This document shows, piece after piece, positions 11,303 to 23,984 of a DNA stretch of 64,000 nucleotides; position 1 is the stretch's first letter; every line of letters begins with the position of its first letter. This DNA is from Franconibacter helveticus LMG 23732. GTDB taxonomy: Bacteria; Pseudomonadota; Gammaproteobacteria; Enterobacterales; Enterobacteriaceae. The position numbers and the translations under genes are program-made. The notes under the pieces are model-generated. The model made no database searches, was not told the DNA's origin, and saw only the letters and a program-made list of their open reading frames with translations. The stretch covers positions 228,219 through 292,218 of the forward strand of contig NZ_AWFX01000024.1 of assembly GCF_000463115.2 (NCBI RefSeq), in the 5' to 3' direction.

Positions 11303-11347
11303 CCGTACGCCTGCGGGCGAGACGGCCAGTCCCTTAAGGAGAGGACG

Positions 11348-13576
11348 ATGGTTGCGGTAAGAAGTGCGCATCTCAATAAAGCTGGCGAATTTGACCATGA
11401 AAAGTGGGTGGCGAGCCTTGGCATCGCCAGTCAGCAGTCGTGTGAACGCTTAACCGAAACCTGGCGATATTGCGAACAGCAGACCAGCGGTCATCCGCAG
11501 GCGGAAGCGGTACTGTGGCGGGGCGTTGAGATGGTGGAGATCCTCTCAATGCTCAGCATGGATATCGACACCCTGCGCGCCGCGTTGCTCTTTCCATTGG
11601 TAGACAGCGGCGTGGTCAGCGAAGAGGTGTTGACGCAGAGCGTCGGCAGCGCGGTGGTCACTCTTATTCACGGCGTGCGCGACATGGCGGCGATTCGCCA
11701 GCTTAAGGCCACGCATACCGACGCCGTCTCTTCCGATCAGGTAGATAACGTCCGCCGCATGCTGCTGGCGATGGTAGACGACTTCCGCTGCGTGGTGATT
11801 AAGCTTGCCGAGCGCATCGCTCACCTGCGCGAGGTAAAAGACGCGCCGGAAGATGAGCGCGTGCTGGCGGCGAAAGAATGTACCAATATCTATGCGCCGC
11901 TCGCCAACCGCCTCGGCATTGGTCAGCTTAAATGGGAGCTGGAAGATTACTGCTTCCGTTATTTGCATCCGGCGGAGTACAAGCGCATTGCGAAGCTGCT
12001 GCACGAGCGGCGTATCGATCGCGAACATTATATTGACGAGTTTGTCGCGCATCTGCGCAAGGCGATGAAAGAAGAGGGCGTAAAGGCGGAAGTTTACGGC
12101 CGTCCGAAGCACATCTACAGTATCTGGCGCAAAATGCAGAAAAAGCATCTCGCTTTTGACGAGCTGTTTGACGTGCGCGCCGTGCGCATTGTCGCCGAGC
12201 GTTTGCAGGATTGCTATGCCGCGCTGGGGATTGTGCATACTCACTATCGTCATTTGCCTGATGAATTCGATGATTACGTCGCTAACCCGAAACCGAACGG
12301 CTATCAGTCTATTCATACGGTGGTGTTAGGCCCGAGCGGCAAGACGGTCGAAATCCAGATCCGTACCAAACAGATGCACGAAGACGCCGAGCTTGGCGTG
12401 GCGGCGCACTGGAAATATAAAGAGGGCGCCACCAGCGGCGCGCGCACCGGCCATGAAGACCGCATCGCATGGCTGCGTAAGCTTATCGCCTGGCAGGAAG
12501 AGATGGCCGACTCCGGCGAAATGCTCGACGAGTTGCGCAGCCAGGTCTTCGACGATCGGGTTTACGTTTTTACGCCGAAAGGCGATGTGGTAGATCTGCC
12601 GGCAGGTTCCACCCCCCTCGACTTTGCTTATCACATTCACAGCGATGTGGGGCACCGCTGCATCGGCGCCAAGATAGGCGGGCGCATTGTGCCGTTTACC
12701 TATCAGTTGCAGATGGGCGACCAGATTGAAATTATCACCCAGAAGCAGCCGAACCCGAGCCGCGACTGGCTGAACCCAAACCTGGGCTACGTCACCACCA
12801 GCCGCGGGCGCTCAAAAATTCACGCCTGGTTTCGCAAGCAGGACCGCGATAAAAACATTCTCGCCGGACGGCAGATCCTCGATGACGAGCTGGCGCACCT
12901 CGGCATCAGCCTGAAAGAAGCGGAAAAGCATCTGCTGCCGCGTTACAACTTCAACGAAATCGACGAACTGCTGGCGGCGATTGGCGGCGGCGATATTCGC
13001 CTCAACCAGATGGTGAATTTCTTGCAGGCGCAGTTCAACAAGCCGAGCGCGGAAGAACAGGATGCGGCGGCGCTGCGTCAGCTCACGCAGAAAAGCTACT
13101 CGCCGCAGGGGCGCAGTAAAGATAATGGCCGCGTAGTGGTGGAAGGGGTCGGCAACCTGATGCACCACATTGCGCGCTGCTGCCAGCCTATTCCCGGCGA
13201 CGATATTGTCGGCTTTATCACGCAGGGGCGCGGCATCTCCATTCACCGCGCCGACTGCGACCAGCTTGCAGAGTTGCAGTCGCACGCGCCGGAGCGCATC
13301 GTCGACGCCGTCTGGGGCGAAAGCTACTCGGCGGGCTATTCGCTGGTGGTGCGCGTTACCGCTAACGACCGCAGCGGCTTGCTGCGCGACATCACCACGA
13401 TTCTCGCCAACGAAAAGGTGAATGTGCTCGGGGTCACCAGCCGCAGCGATACGCGCCAGCAGCTCGCCACGATTGATATGGATATCGAAATTTATAACCT
13501 ACAGGTGCTGGGCCGCGTGCTCGGCAAACTCAATCAGGTGCCGGATGTCATTGACGCCCGCCGCCTGCACGGTTAA
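11348..13576 (+). CDS. relA: GTP pyrophosphokinase RelA (ribosome-dependent (p)ppGpp synthetase)
   Basis: A 742-residue stringent-response enzyme that makes (p)ppGpp from ATP and GTP/GDP when uncharged tRNA occupies the ribosomal A site. The N-terminal hydrolase-like domain is inactive: its HD pair is replaced by Phe-Pro in LLFPLVDSG (near residues 78-86). The synthetase domain carries the RelA-type acidic motif EFDD in PDEFDDYVANPKPNGYQS. A TGS domain (about 405-465, DRVYVFTPKGDVVDLPAG), a zinc-finger-like region with HIARCCQPIPGD, and a C-terminal ACT/RRM domain follow. The Shine-Dalgarno AAGGAGAGG is clear. A terminator follows directly. Confidence 0.97.
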   Translation: MVAVRSAHLNKAGEFDHEKWVASLGIASQQSCERLTETWRYCEQQTSGHPQAEAVLWRGVEMVEILSMLSMDIDTLRAALLFPLVDSGVVSEEVLTQSVGSAVVTLIHGVRDMAAIRQLKATHTDAVSSDQVDNVRRMLLAMVDDFRCVVIKLAERIAHLREVKDAPEDERVLAAKECTNIYAPLANRLGIGQLKWELEDYCFRYLHPAEYKRIAKLLHERRIDREHYIDEFVAHLRKAMKEEGVKAEVYGRPKHIYSIWRKMQKKHLAFDELFDVRAVRIVAERLQDCYAALGIVHTHYRHLPDEFDDYVANPKPNGYQSIHTVVLGPSGKTVEIQIRTKQMHEDAELGVAAHWKYKEGATSGARTGHEDRIAWLRKLIAWQEEMADSGEMLDELRSQVFDDRVYVFTPKGDVVDLPAGSTPLDFAYHIHSDVGHRCIGAKIGGRIVPFTYQLQMGDQIEIITQKQPNPSRDWLNPNLGYVTTSRGRSKIHAWFRKQDRDKNILAGRQILDDELAHLGISLKEAEKHLLPRYNFNEIDELLAAIGGGDIRLNQMVNFLQAQFNKPSAEEQDAAALRQLTQKSYSPQGRSKDNGRVVVEGVGNLMHHIARCCQPIPGDDIVGFITQGRGISIHRADCDQLAELQSHAPERIVDAVWGESYSAGYSLVVRVTANDRSGLLRDITTILANEKVNVLGVTSRSDTRQQLATIDMDIEIYNLQVLGRVLGKLNQVPDVIDARRLHG

Positions 13577-13586
13577 CGACAATCAT

Positions 13587-13618
13587 CAGGGGCGCCGCAA
13601 GCCGCCCCTGCGTTTTTT
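13587..13618 (+). terminator. Intrinsic terminator after relA
   Basis: An 8-bp stem CAGGGGCG/CGCCCCTG with loop CCGCAAGC is followed by CGTTTTTT. It lies where E. coli carries mazEF, so mazG here is likely expressed separately from relA. Confidence 0.9.
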
Positions 13619-13719
13619 AAGCCGTCGCATCCCTTGACATCGACCGCCGCAAAGCCGACCTTACTTCTCTTTTCTCCTCCTCAGGAGAGGCGCCACCCCT
13701 GAATTTGCAAGGACTTATC

Positions 13720-14511
13720 ATGAATCAGATCGACCGCCTGCTTGGCATTATGCAGCGCCTGCGCGACCCGCAAAACGGCTGCCCGTGGGATAAAGAACAG
13801 ACCTTCGCCACCATCGCCCCTTATACGCTGGAAGAAACCTATGAAGTGCTGGACGCCATTCAGCGCGAAGACTTTGACGACCTGCGCGGCGAGCTGGGGG
13901 ATCTGCTTTTTCAGGTGGTGTTTTACGCCCAGATGGCGCAGGAGCAAGGGCGATTCAATTTTAACGATATCTGCGCCGCCATTAGCGATAAGCTGGAACG
14001 CCGCCATCCACATATTTTCGGCGAAGCGAATTTCGGCGACAGCGAAGCCGTGCTGGCTAACTGGGAAAAGACCAAAAGCGCGGAGCGCGCCGAAAAAGCG
14101 CAACATTCAGCGCTGGACGATATTCCGGAAAGCCTGCCCGCACTGATGCGCGCGCATAAAATTCAGAAGCGCTGCTCGGCGGTGGGTTTTGACTGGACCT
14201 CGCTTGGCCCGGTGGTTGAAAAGGTGCATGAAGAAATTGACGAAGTGATGCATGAAGCGCAGCAGGCCGTCGTGGATGAGGCGAAGCTTGAAGAGGAGAT
14301 TGGCGATTTACTGTTTGCGACGGTTAACCTTTCCCGCCATCTCGGCAGCAAAGCGGAAATCGCGCTGCAAAAAGCGAACCGTAAATTTGAACGCCGCTTC
14401 CGTGAAGTGGAGGCGATTCTTGCTGCGCAAGGGTTAAGGCCTGAGCAGGCGACGCTTGAACAGATGGAAGCGGCGTGGCAGGAAGTAAAACGCCAGGAAA
14501 CTGATCGCTAA
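13720..14511 (+). CDS. mazG: Nucleoside triphosphate pyrophosphohydrolase MazG
   Basis: A 263-residue all-alpha NTP pyrophosphatase with two MazG repeats. The first has LEETYEVLDAI and DDLRGELGDLLFQ, and the second has EEIDEVMHEA and LEEEIGDLLFATV; these acidic ExxE and ExxD clusters bind magnesium. It hydrolyses NTPs and dNTPs to monophosphates and pyrophosphate, and in E. coli modulates (p)ppGpp effects. I chose the ATG at 13720 (AAGGA six bases upstream, exact E. coli length) over an in-frame TTG at 13705. The toxin-antitoxin pair mazEF, which precedes mazG in E. coli, is absent. Confidence 0.95.
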   Translation: MNQIDRLLGIMQRLRDPQNGCPWDKEQTFATIAPYTLEETYEVLDAIQREDFDDLRGELGDLLFQVVFYAQMAQEQGRFNFNDICAAISDKLERRHPHIFGEANFGDSEAVLANWEKTKSAERAEKAQHSALDDIPESLPALMRAHKIQKRCSAVGFDWTSLGPVVEKVHEEIDEVMHEAQQAVVDEAKLEEEIGDLLFATVNLSRHLGSKAEIALQKANRKFERRFREVEAILAAQGLRPEQATLEQMEAAWQEVKRQETDR

Positions 14512-14526
14512 GGCTTTTTTGCGCTA

Positions 14527-14564
14527 AAGCGCTTGTTGTGGAAAATCTTAATTAACAAGCGCTT
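14527..14564. repeat. Inverted repeat between mazG and pyrG
   Basis: Two 11-bp arms AAGCGCTTGTT (14527-14537) and AACAAGCGCTT (14554-14564) form a perfect inverted repeat with a 16-base centre. Each arm contains the 8-bp self-complementary core AAGCGCTT. It sits 16 bases after the mazG stop. It could be a two-site operator or an RNA hairpin. Confidence 0.7.
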
Positions 14565-14654
14565 GATTTACGTCAAAAACATTTCATGCAAAGCGGCTAT
14601 TTTCTCACGGCTTGAGATTGGCAAGACCTGGCGCTGAACGCACAGAATGAAAGT

Positions 14655-14683
14655 TTGTGAGCCCTGTCGTGTTCGGGTATACT
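14655..14683 (+). promoter_or_regulatory. Probable pyrG promoter
   Basis: A -35 TTGTGA (14655-14660) and a -10 TATACT (14678-14683) are separated by 17 bases, about 50 bases upstream of the pyrG ATG. This is a good sigma-70 match and has no competitor in the gap. Confidence 0.7.
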
Positions 14684-14722
14684 GCTTTCCCGTCCTGGTT
14701 ATTCCATCGTCTTTAAACCTAA

Positions 14723-16375
<1,653 letters not shown>

Positions 16376-16385
16376 GCAGAGTTAG

Positions 16386-17756
<1,371 letters not shown>

Positions 17757-17776
17757 TCCTCTCCTGTAAAGTAATT

Positions 17777-17801
17777 AAAACCCGCTCCGGCGGGTTTTTT
17801 T
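17777..17801 (+). terminator. Intrinsic terminator after eno
   Basis: A 9-bp stem AAAACCCGC/GCGGGTTTT with loop TCCG is followed by a T run. Confidence 0.92.
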
Positions 17802-17877
17802 ATGCCTCTTTTTTGCGCTCACACCGCCTTCTTCCATACTTAACGGCAGATCGTTATGCGTCACCCTAAAGAAGTAG

Positions 17878-17893
17878 AAAATCACAAAATCAC
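17878..17893 (+). repeat. Tandem 8-bp repeat just upstream of adhP
   Basis: AAAATCAC occurs twice in direct tandem (17878-17885 and 17886-17893), and the second copy forms an inverted repeat AAAATC-AC-GATTTT with the following bases. It ends 10 bases before the Shine-Dalgarno GAGGAGAG. It may be a regulator site or a leader hairpin. Confidence 0.5.
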
Positions 17894-17915
17894 GATTTTT
17901 TTATGAGGAGAGACC

Positions 17916-18938
17916 ATGAAAGCCGCCGTCGTCAGTAAAGATCATTCTGTTGAAATTATCGATAAAACCATGCGCCCGCTGGAGCATGGCGAAGCCTTGC
18001 TCGCTATGGAATGCTGCGGAGTTTGTCACACCGACCTGCACGTGAAAAATGGCGACTTCGGTGATGTTACCGGCAGAACGCTGGGGCACGAAGGCATCGG
18101 CGTGGTTAAAGCCATCGGCCCGGGCGTCGCTTCGCTCAAGCCTGGCGATCGCGCAAGCGTTGCCTGGTTTTTCCAGGGGTGCGGGCACTGCGAATATTGC
18201 TCAAGCGGCAATGAAACGCTCTGTCGCAACGTTAAAAACGCCGGTTACAGCGTGGATGGCGGCATGGCGGAAGAGTGTATCGTTGTGGCGGATTACGCCG
18301 TGAAAGTGCCGGACGGACTGGATTCCGCTGCGGCCAGCAGTATCACTTGCGCCGGAGTTACCACCTACAAAGCGGTAAAAATTTCTCATATCCGCCCCGG
18401 CCAGTGGATTGTCATTTACGGCCTTGGCGGCCTTGGCAACCTGGCGCTGCAATATGCGAAAAATGTGTTCAACGCGAAAGTCATCGCCGTAGACGTGAAC
18501 GACATGCAGCTTGAATTCGCCAAAGAGAGCGGCGCCGATCTGACCATCAACTCACGTAACGAAGATGCGGCAAAAATTATTCAGGAAAAAACCGGCGGCG
18601 CGCATGCGGCAGTGGTGACGGCGGTGGCGAAAGCGGCGTTTAACTCGGCGGTGGATGCGGTTCGCGCTGGCGCGCGCGTGGTGGCGGTCGGATTGCCGCC
18701 GGAATCCATGAGTCTTAACATTCCACGCCTGGTGCTGGACGGCATTGAAGTGGTCGGCTCGCTGGTCGGCACGCGACAGGATCTGGCGGAAGCCTTCCAG
18801 TTTGCCGCTGAAGGCAAAGTGGTGCCAAACGTCACCCTGCGCCCGCTGGAAGATATCAATACCATCTTCCACGAAATGGAGGAGGGCAAAATCAAAGGCC
18901 GTATGGTTATTGATTTTAAACGAAAAGCCGCGCAGTAA
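17916..18938 (+). CDS. adhP: Zinc-dependent alcohol dehydrogenase AdhP
   Basis: A 340-residue medium-chain NAD-dependent, zinc-containing alcohol dehydrogenase, preferring ethanol/propanol to acetaldehyde/propanal. The catalytic-zinc ligands are in CCGVCHTD and GHEGIGVV, and four structural-zinc cysteines are in [16 protein letters not shown]. The Rossmann loop is [13 protein letters not shown] and NAD preference is implied by the acidic end VIAVDVND. It is very close to E. coli AdhP over its whole length, but that gene is far from eno in E. coli. Shine-Dalgarno GAGGAGAG precedes the ATG. The adjacent eno terminator makes it monocistronic. Confidence 0.94.
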   Translation: MKAAVVSKDHSVEIIDKTMRPLEHGEALLAMECCGVCHTDLHVKNGDFGDVTGRTLGHEGIGVVKAIGPGVASLKPGDRASVAWFFQGCGHCEYCSSGNETLCRNVKNAGYSVDGGMAEECIVVADYAVKVPDGLDSAAASSITCAGVTTYKAVKISHIRPGQWIVIYGLGGLGNLALQYAKNVFNAKVIAVDVNDMQLEFAKESGADLTINSRNEDAAKIIQEKTGGAHAAVVTAVAKAAFNSAVDAVRAGARVVAVGLPPESMSLNIPRLVLDGIEVVGSLVGTRQDLAEAFQFAAEGKVVPNVTLRPLEDINTIFHEMEEGKIKGRMVIDFKRKAAQ

Positions 18939-18959
18939 CTCTCGCTGGAAAACCGCCGC

Positions 18960-18986
18960 GGCGCCTGTGCCATCCATGCAGGCGCC
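18960..18986 (+). terminator. GC-rich hairpin after adhP
   Basis: An 8-bp stem GGCGCCTG/CAGGCGCC with an 11-base loop lies 22 bases after the adhP stop. No T tract follows, so termination is uncertain. Confidence 0.4.
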
Positions 18987-19051
18987 GCAGGACATGACCC
19001 CGAACGTAACTTCTGCAATAATTACGGTTTACATCATTTGCAGAGAGTATC

Positions 19052-19723
19052 ATGCAGTACCCGATTAATGAGATGTTCCAGACCCTACAGGGCGAGGGTT
19101 ACTTTACCGGCGTTCCCGCTATTTTCATTCGTTTGCAGGGATGCCCGGTTGGCTGTGCCTGGTGCGACACCAAACACACGTGGGATAAGCTCGCCGATCG
19201 GGAAGTGTCGCTTTACAGCGTAATAGCCAAGACGAAAGAGAGCGATAAATGGGGCGCCGCCAGCAGCGAAGATTTACTCGCTGTGATTAGCCGCCAGGGC
19301 TATACCGCGCGCCACGTTGTCATTACCGGCGGCGAGCCGTGCATCCACGATCTGCTGCCGCTCACTCACCTGCTGGAAAAAAACGGCTTCAGTTGCCAGA
19401 TTGAAACCAGCGGCACCCATGAAGTGCGCTGCACGCCAACAACCTGGGTGACCGTTTCGCCAAAAGTGAATATGCGCGGCGGTTATGAAGTGCTCGACCA
19501 GGCGCTGCAACGTGCTGATGAAGTCAAACACCCGGTAGGACGGATGCGCGATATAGAAGCGCTGGATGAATTGCTGGCAAGAGTTCACGATGACAAACAG
19601 CGCGTGATTGCCCTGCAACCCATCAGCCAGAAAGAAGACGCCACGCGTCTGTGTATTGAAACCTGTATCGCCCGCAACTGGCGGCTCTCTATGCAAACGC
19701 ATAAGTATCTGAACATTGCATGA
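19052..19723 (+). CDS. queE: 7-carboxy-7-deazaguanine synthase QueE
   Basis: A 223-residue radical SAM enzyme that converts 6-carboxytetrahydropterin to 7-carboxy-7-deazaguanine, the second committed step to queuosine in tRNA. The cluster motif is CPVGCAWC with Cys31, Cys35 and Cys38, the C-x3-C-x2-C spacing seen here. The GGEP motif (TGGEPCIHD) binds SAM. The gene is monocistronic with a terminator directly behind it, and is convergent with queD, the preceding enzyme of the pathway. Confidence 0.96.
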   Translation: MQYPINEMFQTLQGEGYFTGVPAIFIRLQGCPVGCAWCDTKHTWDKLADREVSLYSVIAKTKESDKWGAASSEDLLAVISRQGYTARHVVITGGEPCIHDLLPLTHLLEKNGFSCQIETSGTHEVRCTPTTWVTVSPKVNMRGGYEVLDQALQRADEVKHPVGRMRDIEALDELLARVHDDKQRVIALQPISQKEDATRLCIETCIARNWRLSMQTHKYLNIA

Positions 19724-19749
19724 AAAAAGGGGCGTAAGCCCCTTTTTTT
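19723..19749. terminator. Bidirectional terminator between queE and queD
   Basis: An 11-bp stem AAAAAAGGGGC/GCCCCTTTTTT with loop GTAA gives a T tract on both strands and serves the convergent queE and queD. Confidence 0.9.
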
Positions 19750-19796
19750 ATCTGCTGCCAAAGCCGTCGTTGTTCGTTAACAACCGGGCGTCGCGC

Positions 19797-20159
19797 TTAT
19801 TCGCCGCGGTATACGCAGCCTGCGGTGCAGGTCTCTTTGATAGTCACCGCGCTCAGTAGCGGCATCACGGGCTTCATCTGATCCCAAATCCATTTCGCCA
19901 GCACTTCGCTGGTCGGGTTCTCAAGGCCCGGAATATCGTTGAGATAATAGTGGTCGAGACGGTCATAAACCGGCTTAAACGCCGCTTTCAGTTCGGCGAA
20001 ATCAATTATCCATCCGGTATGCGGGTCCACTTCGCCCGTCACTTCCAGGCGCACCATAAAAGAATGCCCGTGCAGACGCCCGCATTTATGGCCTTCCGGT
20101 ACATGGGGCAGGCGGTGGGCGGCTTCGAACATAAAATCTTTAAACAGGGTGGTAGGCAT
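19797..20159 (-). CDS. queD: 6-carboxy-5,6,7,8-tetrahydropterin synthase QueD
   Basis: A 120-residue enzyme of the 6-pyruvoyl-tetrahydropterin synthase fold, making 6-carboxytetrahydropterin from dihydroneopterin triphosphate for queuosine synthesis. Zinc ligands are His15 (FEAAHRLPH), His30 and His32 (RLHGHSF), and the catalytic cysteine is Cys26 (GHKCGR). It is one residue shorter than the E. coli protein at the N-terminus. Here queE and queD are only 73 bases apart. Confidence 0.96.
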   Translation of the reverse strand: MPTTLFKDFMFEAAHRLPHVPEGHKCGRLHGHSFMVRLEVTGEVDPHTGWIIDFAELKAAFKPVYDRLDHYYLNDIPGLENPTSEVLAKWIWDQMKPVMPLLSAVTIKETCTAGCVYRGE

Positions 20160-20462
20160 AACGCAGTCTCAGTCTGACAAAAAACCGCCGCATAGTACCG
20201 GAATTGACCGTTTTTAGCATTAACTAAAACCGCCGTTAACGATAAGCGCTGCGCTAAGGCTTTGCTGATAAAAATAACGCTTTTTAATCAACGTTATAGT
20301 TAACCAGTTTTACCGTTTAGCGTTAGTGATAAAAGCGGTTAGTGCTTTTGGTTATTTATTATTTCCATCCCTTCTTTAATTGTTACTATGCCGCCCGTTA
20401 ACCTTACTTTCTCTTCTGTTTTTACAATAAAAAACAGCTTTGCTACTGGAACATAACGACGC
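20160..20462 (+). promoter_or_regulatory. Control region between queD and cysJ
   Basis: This 303-base gap carries no gene. The 3' half is AT-rich, as expected for CysB-dependent promoters. A TACTAT -10 lies at 20384-20389 without a recognisable -35 (ATTTCC at the 17-base position), consistent with activation by CysB and N-acetylserine as known for cysJIH in E. coli. I cannot define the CysB site. The leader to cysJ would be about 70 bases. Confidence 0.4.
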
Positions 20463-22262
20463 ATGACGACGCAGGCCCCACCAAGCGCTTTGCTCCCGCT
20501 GAGCCCGGAGCAGCTGGCTCGCCTTCAGACGGCGACCCACGACTTAACGCCCACCCAGCTCGCCTGGCTTTCAGGTTATTTCTGGGGGATCTCAAACCAG
20601 CCGGGCGCAGCGGCGCAAGCTTCCGCGCCTGTCGCCGAAGCGCCAGCCATTACGCTTATCTCCGCTTCCCAGACGGGCAACGCGCGCCGGGTGGCGGAAG
20701 CGCTGCGAGACGATCTGCTGGCGGCGAAGCTGAACGTGAAGCTGGTTAACGCCGGGGACTATAAGTTCAAGCAGATCGGCTCTGAGAAGCTGTTGGTGAT
20801 CGTCACCTCCACGCAAGGAGAAGGGGAGCCGCCGGAAGAGGCCGTCGCGCTGCATAAGTTCCTGTTTTCGAAAAAAGCGCCGAAGCTGAACGGCGCCGCC
20901 TTCGCCGTCTTTGGTCTGGGCGACACCTCTTATGAGTTCTTCAGCCAGGCAGGAAAAGATTTCGACAGCAAGCTGGCGGAACTGGGCGCCGAGCGTCTGC
21001 TCGACCGCGTGGATGCGGATGTGGAATATCAGGCGGCGGCGCAGGAATGGCGCGCCCGCGTAGTGGAAGCGCTGAAAGCCCGCGCGCCTGCCGCGCCGGC
21101 TCAGGCAAGCGTTGCCGCACAGGGCGCGGTGAATCTTGTCGACTCCACGCCATACACCAAAGAAGCGCCGCTGACGGCAACGCTTTCCGTTAACCAAAAA
21201 ATTACCGGCCGCGGCTCCGAGAAAGATGTTCGCCATCTGGAAATTGATTTAGGCGATTCCGGCTTGCGCTATCAGCCGGGCGATGCGCTGGGCGTCTGGT
21301 ATCAGAACGATCCCGCCCTGGTGCAGGAACTTGTCGAGTTGCTGTGGCTGAAAGGCGACGAGCAGGTGGTGGTGGAAGGCAAAACGCTGCCGCTCAGCGA
21401 AGCGCTACAGTGGCATTTCGAGCTGACCGTGAACACCGCCAACATTGTGGAAAACTACGCCACGCTGACCCGCAATGAACAACTGCTGGCGCTGGTGGGC
21501 GATAAAGCGAAGCTGCAACATTATGCCGCCACGGTGCCGATTGTGGACATGGTCCGTTTCGCCCCTGCGCAACTGGACGCCGATAAACTGCTCGGCCTGC
21601 TGCGCCCGCTAACGCCGCGTCTCTATTCCATCGCCTCTTCGCAGGCGGAAGTGGAAAGCGAAGTGCATATCACCGTTGGCGTGGTGCGTTACGACATCGA
21701 AGGCCGCGCGCGCGCGGGCGGGGCATCCAGCTTCCTGGCCGATCGTCTGGAAGAAGAGGGCGAAGTGCGCGTTTTCATCGAGCATAACGACAACTTCCGT
21801 CTGCCTGCCAACCCGCAAACGCCTGTGATCATGATTGGCCCAGGCACCGGCATCGCGCCGTTCCGCGCCTTCATGCAGCAGCGCGCCGCCGAAGGCGCCG
21901 AAGGCAAGAACTGGCTCTTTTTCGGGAATCCGCACTTTACTGAAGATTTCCTCTACCAGGTGGAGTGGCAGCGTTACGTTAAAGAAGGCGTGCTGAACCG
22001 CATCGATCTTGCCTGGTCGCGCGATCAAAAAGAAAAAATTTACGTACAAGATAAACTGCGCCAGCAAGGCGCGGAGCTGTGGCGCTGGATCAACGACGGC
22101 GCGCACATTTATGTCTGCGGCGACGCGACTCGCATGGCGCGAGATGTCGACCAGGCTTTACTGGAAGTGATTGCCGAACACGGCGCGATGGATGCCGAGG
22201 CGGCAGACGAATATTTAAGTGAGCTGCGCGTAGAGCGCCGTTACCAGCGAGACGTCTATTAA
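20463..22262 (+). CDS. cysJ: NADPH-dependent sulfite reductase flavoprotein CysJ
   Basis: A 599-residue diflavin reductase, the alpha subunit of assimilatory sulfite reductase, passing electrons from NADPH through FAD and FMN to CysI. Domains: N-terminal flavodoxin-like FMN domain (about 64-202; [25 protein letters not shown]), connecting/FAD domain with RLYSIASSQ, and NADPH domain with [14 protein letters not shown] and [12 protein letters not shown], ending in the aromatic RRYQRDVY. The length equals E. coli CysJ. It starts the cysJIH operon; its TAA overlaps the cysI ATG (TAATG at 22260-22264). Confidence 0.97.
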   Translation: MTTQAPPSALLPLSPEQLARLQTATHDLTPTQLAWLSGYFWGISNQPGAAAQASAPVAEAPAITLISASQTGNARRVAEALRDDLLAAKLNVKLVNAGDYKFKQIGSEKLLVIVTSTQGEGEPPEEAVALHKFLFSKKAPKLNGAAFAVFGLGDTSYEFFSQAGKDFDSKLAELGAERLLDRVDADVEYQAAAQEWRARVVEALKARAPAAPAQASVAAQGAVNLVDSTPYTKEAPLTATLSVNQKITGRGSEKDVRHLEIDLGDSGLRYQPGDALGVWYQNDPALVQELVELLWLKGDEQVVVEGKTLPLSEALQWHFELTVNTANIVENYATLTRNEQLLALVGDKAKLQHYAATVPIVDMVRFAPAQLDADKLLGLLRPLTPRLYSIASSQAEVESEVHITVGVVRYDIEGRARAGGASSFLADRLEEEGEVRVFIEHNDNFRLPANPQTPVIMIGPGTGIAPFRAFMQQRAAEGAEGKNWLFFGNPHFTEDFLYQVEWQRYVKEGVLNRIDLAWSRDQKEKIYVQDKLRQQGAELWRWINDGAHIYVCGDATRMARDVDQALLEVIAEHGAMDAEAADEYLSELRVERRYQRDVY

Positions 22263-23974
22263 TGAGCGAAAAATACCCAGGGCCTCTGGTGGTCGAAGGA
22301 AAACTTACCGACGCGGAACGCATGAAGCGCGAAAGTAATTTCCTGCGCGGCACCATTGCCGAAGATTTACATGACGGCCTGACCGGCGGCTTTAATGGCG
22401 ATAATTTTCTGCTGATCCGCTTTCACGGCATGTACCAGCAGGACGATCGCGATATTCGCGCCGAACGCGCCGAACAGAAGCTTGAGCCGCGTCATGCGAT
22501 GATGCTGCGCTGCCGTCTGCCGGGTGGGATCATGACGCCGCAGCAGTGGATAGCCATTGATAAATTCGCAGGCGAAAACACCATTTACGGCAGCATCCGT
22601 CTGACCAACCGCCAGACCTTCCAGTATCACGGCCTGCTGAAGAAAAACGTGAAGCCGGCGCACCAGATGCTGCACTCCGTTGGCCTGGACGCGCTGGCGA
22701 CCGCTAACGACATGAACCGTAACGTGCTCTGCACCTCCAACCCGGTGGAATCGCAGCTGCACGCTGAAGCTTACGAGTGGGCGAAAAAACTCTCCGAGCA
22801 TCTGCTGCCGCGCACCCGCGCCTATGCGGAAATCTGGCTTGACCAGGAGAAAGTGGCGACCACTGACGAAGAGCCTATTCTTGGGGCGACCTACCTGCCG
22901 CGTAAATTCAAAACCACGGTCGTGGTGCCGCCGCAGAATGATGTCGATCTGCACGCAAACGACATGAACTTCATCGCGATTGCTGAAAACGGCAAACTGG
23001 TGGGCTTCAACCTGCTGGTGGGCGGCGGGCTTTCCATTGAGCACGGCAACAAGAAAACCTACGCCCGCACCGCGACGGAGTTTGGCTATATTCCGCTGGA
23101 GCATACCCTTGCCGTGGCGGAAGCGGTAGTGACCACCCAGCGCGACTGGGGCAACCGCACCGACCGTAAAAACGCCAAAACCAAATATACGCTGGAGCGC
23201 GTGGGGCCGGATGTCTTTAAAGCGGAAGTGGAGCGTCGCGCAGGCATTAAATTCGCGCCGATTCGCCCTTATGAATTTACCGGCCGCGGCGATCGCATCG
23301 GCTGGGTAAAAGGCATCGACAATAAATGGCACCTGACGCTGTTTATCGAAAACGGCCGTATTCTGGATTTCCCGGGCCGTCCGCTGAAAACCGGCCTGCT
23401 GGAAATTGCGAAGATCCATAAAGGGGATTTCCGGCTTACCGCTAACCAGAACCTTATCGTGGCGGGCGTGCCTGAAAGCGATAAAGCGAAGATTGAACAG
23501 CTGGCGCGGGCGCACGGCCTGATGGACGCCGTCACGCCGCAGCGCGAAAACTCCATGGCCTGCGTGTCATTCCCGACCTGTCCGCTGGCGATGGCGGAAG
23601 CGGAGCGTTTCCTGCCGACGTTTATCGACAAAGTCGACGCGCTGATGGCAAAGCACGGCGTAGCGGATGAACATATCGTTCTGCGCGTAACTGGCTGCCC
23701 GAACGGCTGCGGCCGCGCGATGCTGGCGGAACTGGGGCTGGTTGGCAAAGCGCCGGGGCGCTATAACCTGCATCTTGGCGGCAACCGCATCGGCACGCGC
23801 ATTCCGCGTATGTATCGTGAAAACATCACCGAGCCGGAAATTCTGGCCGCTATCGATGAACTGGTAGGCCGCTGGGCGAAAGAGCGCGAAGCGGGCGAAG
23901 GCTTTGGCGATTTCACCGTGCGCGCCGGGATCATCCGTCCGGTGCTCGATCCAGCGCGGGATTTCTGGGAATAA
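22262..23974 (+). CDS. cysI: Sulfite reductase hemoprotein CysI
   Basis: A 570-residue beta subunit of sulfite reductase that reduces sulfite to sulfide by six electrons using siroheme bridged to a 4Fe-4S cluster. The cluster/siroheme cysteines are in [10 protein letters not shown] (near 434 and 440) and [10 protein letters not shown] (near 479 and 483). The pseudo-twofold repeats typical of this family are present ([13 protein letters not shown] in the first half). The start overlaps the cysJ stop. Its siroheme can be supplied by the CysG encoded in the neighbouring cysGDNC operon. Confidence 0.97.
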   Translation: MSEKYPGPLVVEGKLTDAERMKRESNFLRGTIAEDLHDGLTGGFNGDNFLLIRFHGMYQQDDRDIRAERAEQKLEPRHAMMLRCRLPGGIMTPQQWIAIDKFAGENTIYGSIRLTNRQTFQYHGLLKKNVKPAHQMLHSVGLDALATANDMNRNVLCTSNPVESQLHAEAYEWAKKLSEHLLPRTRAYAEIWLDQEKVATTDEEPILGATYLPRKFKTTVVVPPQNDVDLHANDMNFIAIAENGKLVGFNLLVGGGLSIEHGNKKTYARTATEFGYIPLEHTLAVAEAVVTTQRDWGNRTDRKNAKTKYTLERVGPDVFKAEVERRAGIKFAPIRPYEFTGRGDRIGWVKGIDNKWHLTLFIENGRILDFPGRPLKTGLLEIAKIHKGDFRLTANQNLIVAGVPESDKAKIEQLARAHGLMDAVTPQRENSMACVSFPTCPLAMAEAERFLPTFIDKVDALMAKHGVADEHIVLRVTGCPNGCGRAMLAELGLVGKAPGRYNLHLGGNRIGTRIPRMYRENITEPEILAAIDELVGRWAKEREAGEGFGDFTVRAGIIRPVLDPARDFWE

Positions 23975-23984
23975 GCCGCTGACG

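Noticed and set aside
11348..11700. RelA as a bifunctional synthetase/hydrolase
   Set aside because: The HD pair of the hydrolase domain is replaced by Phe-Pro (LLFPLVDSG), as in monofunctional RelA.
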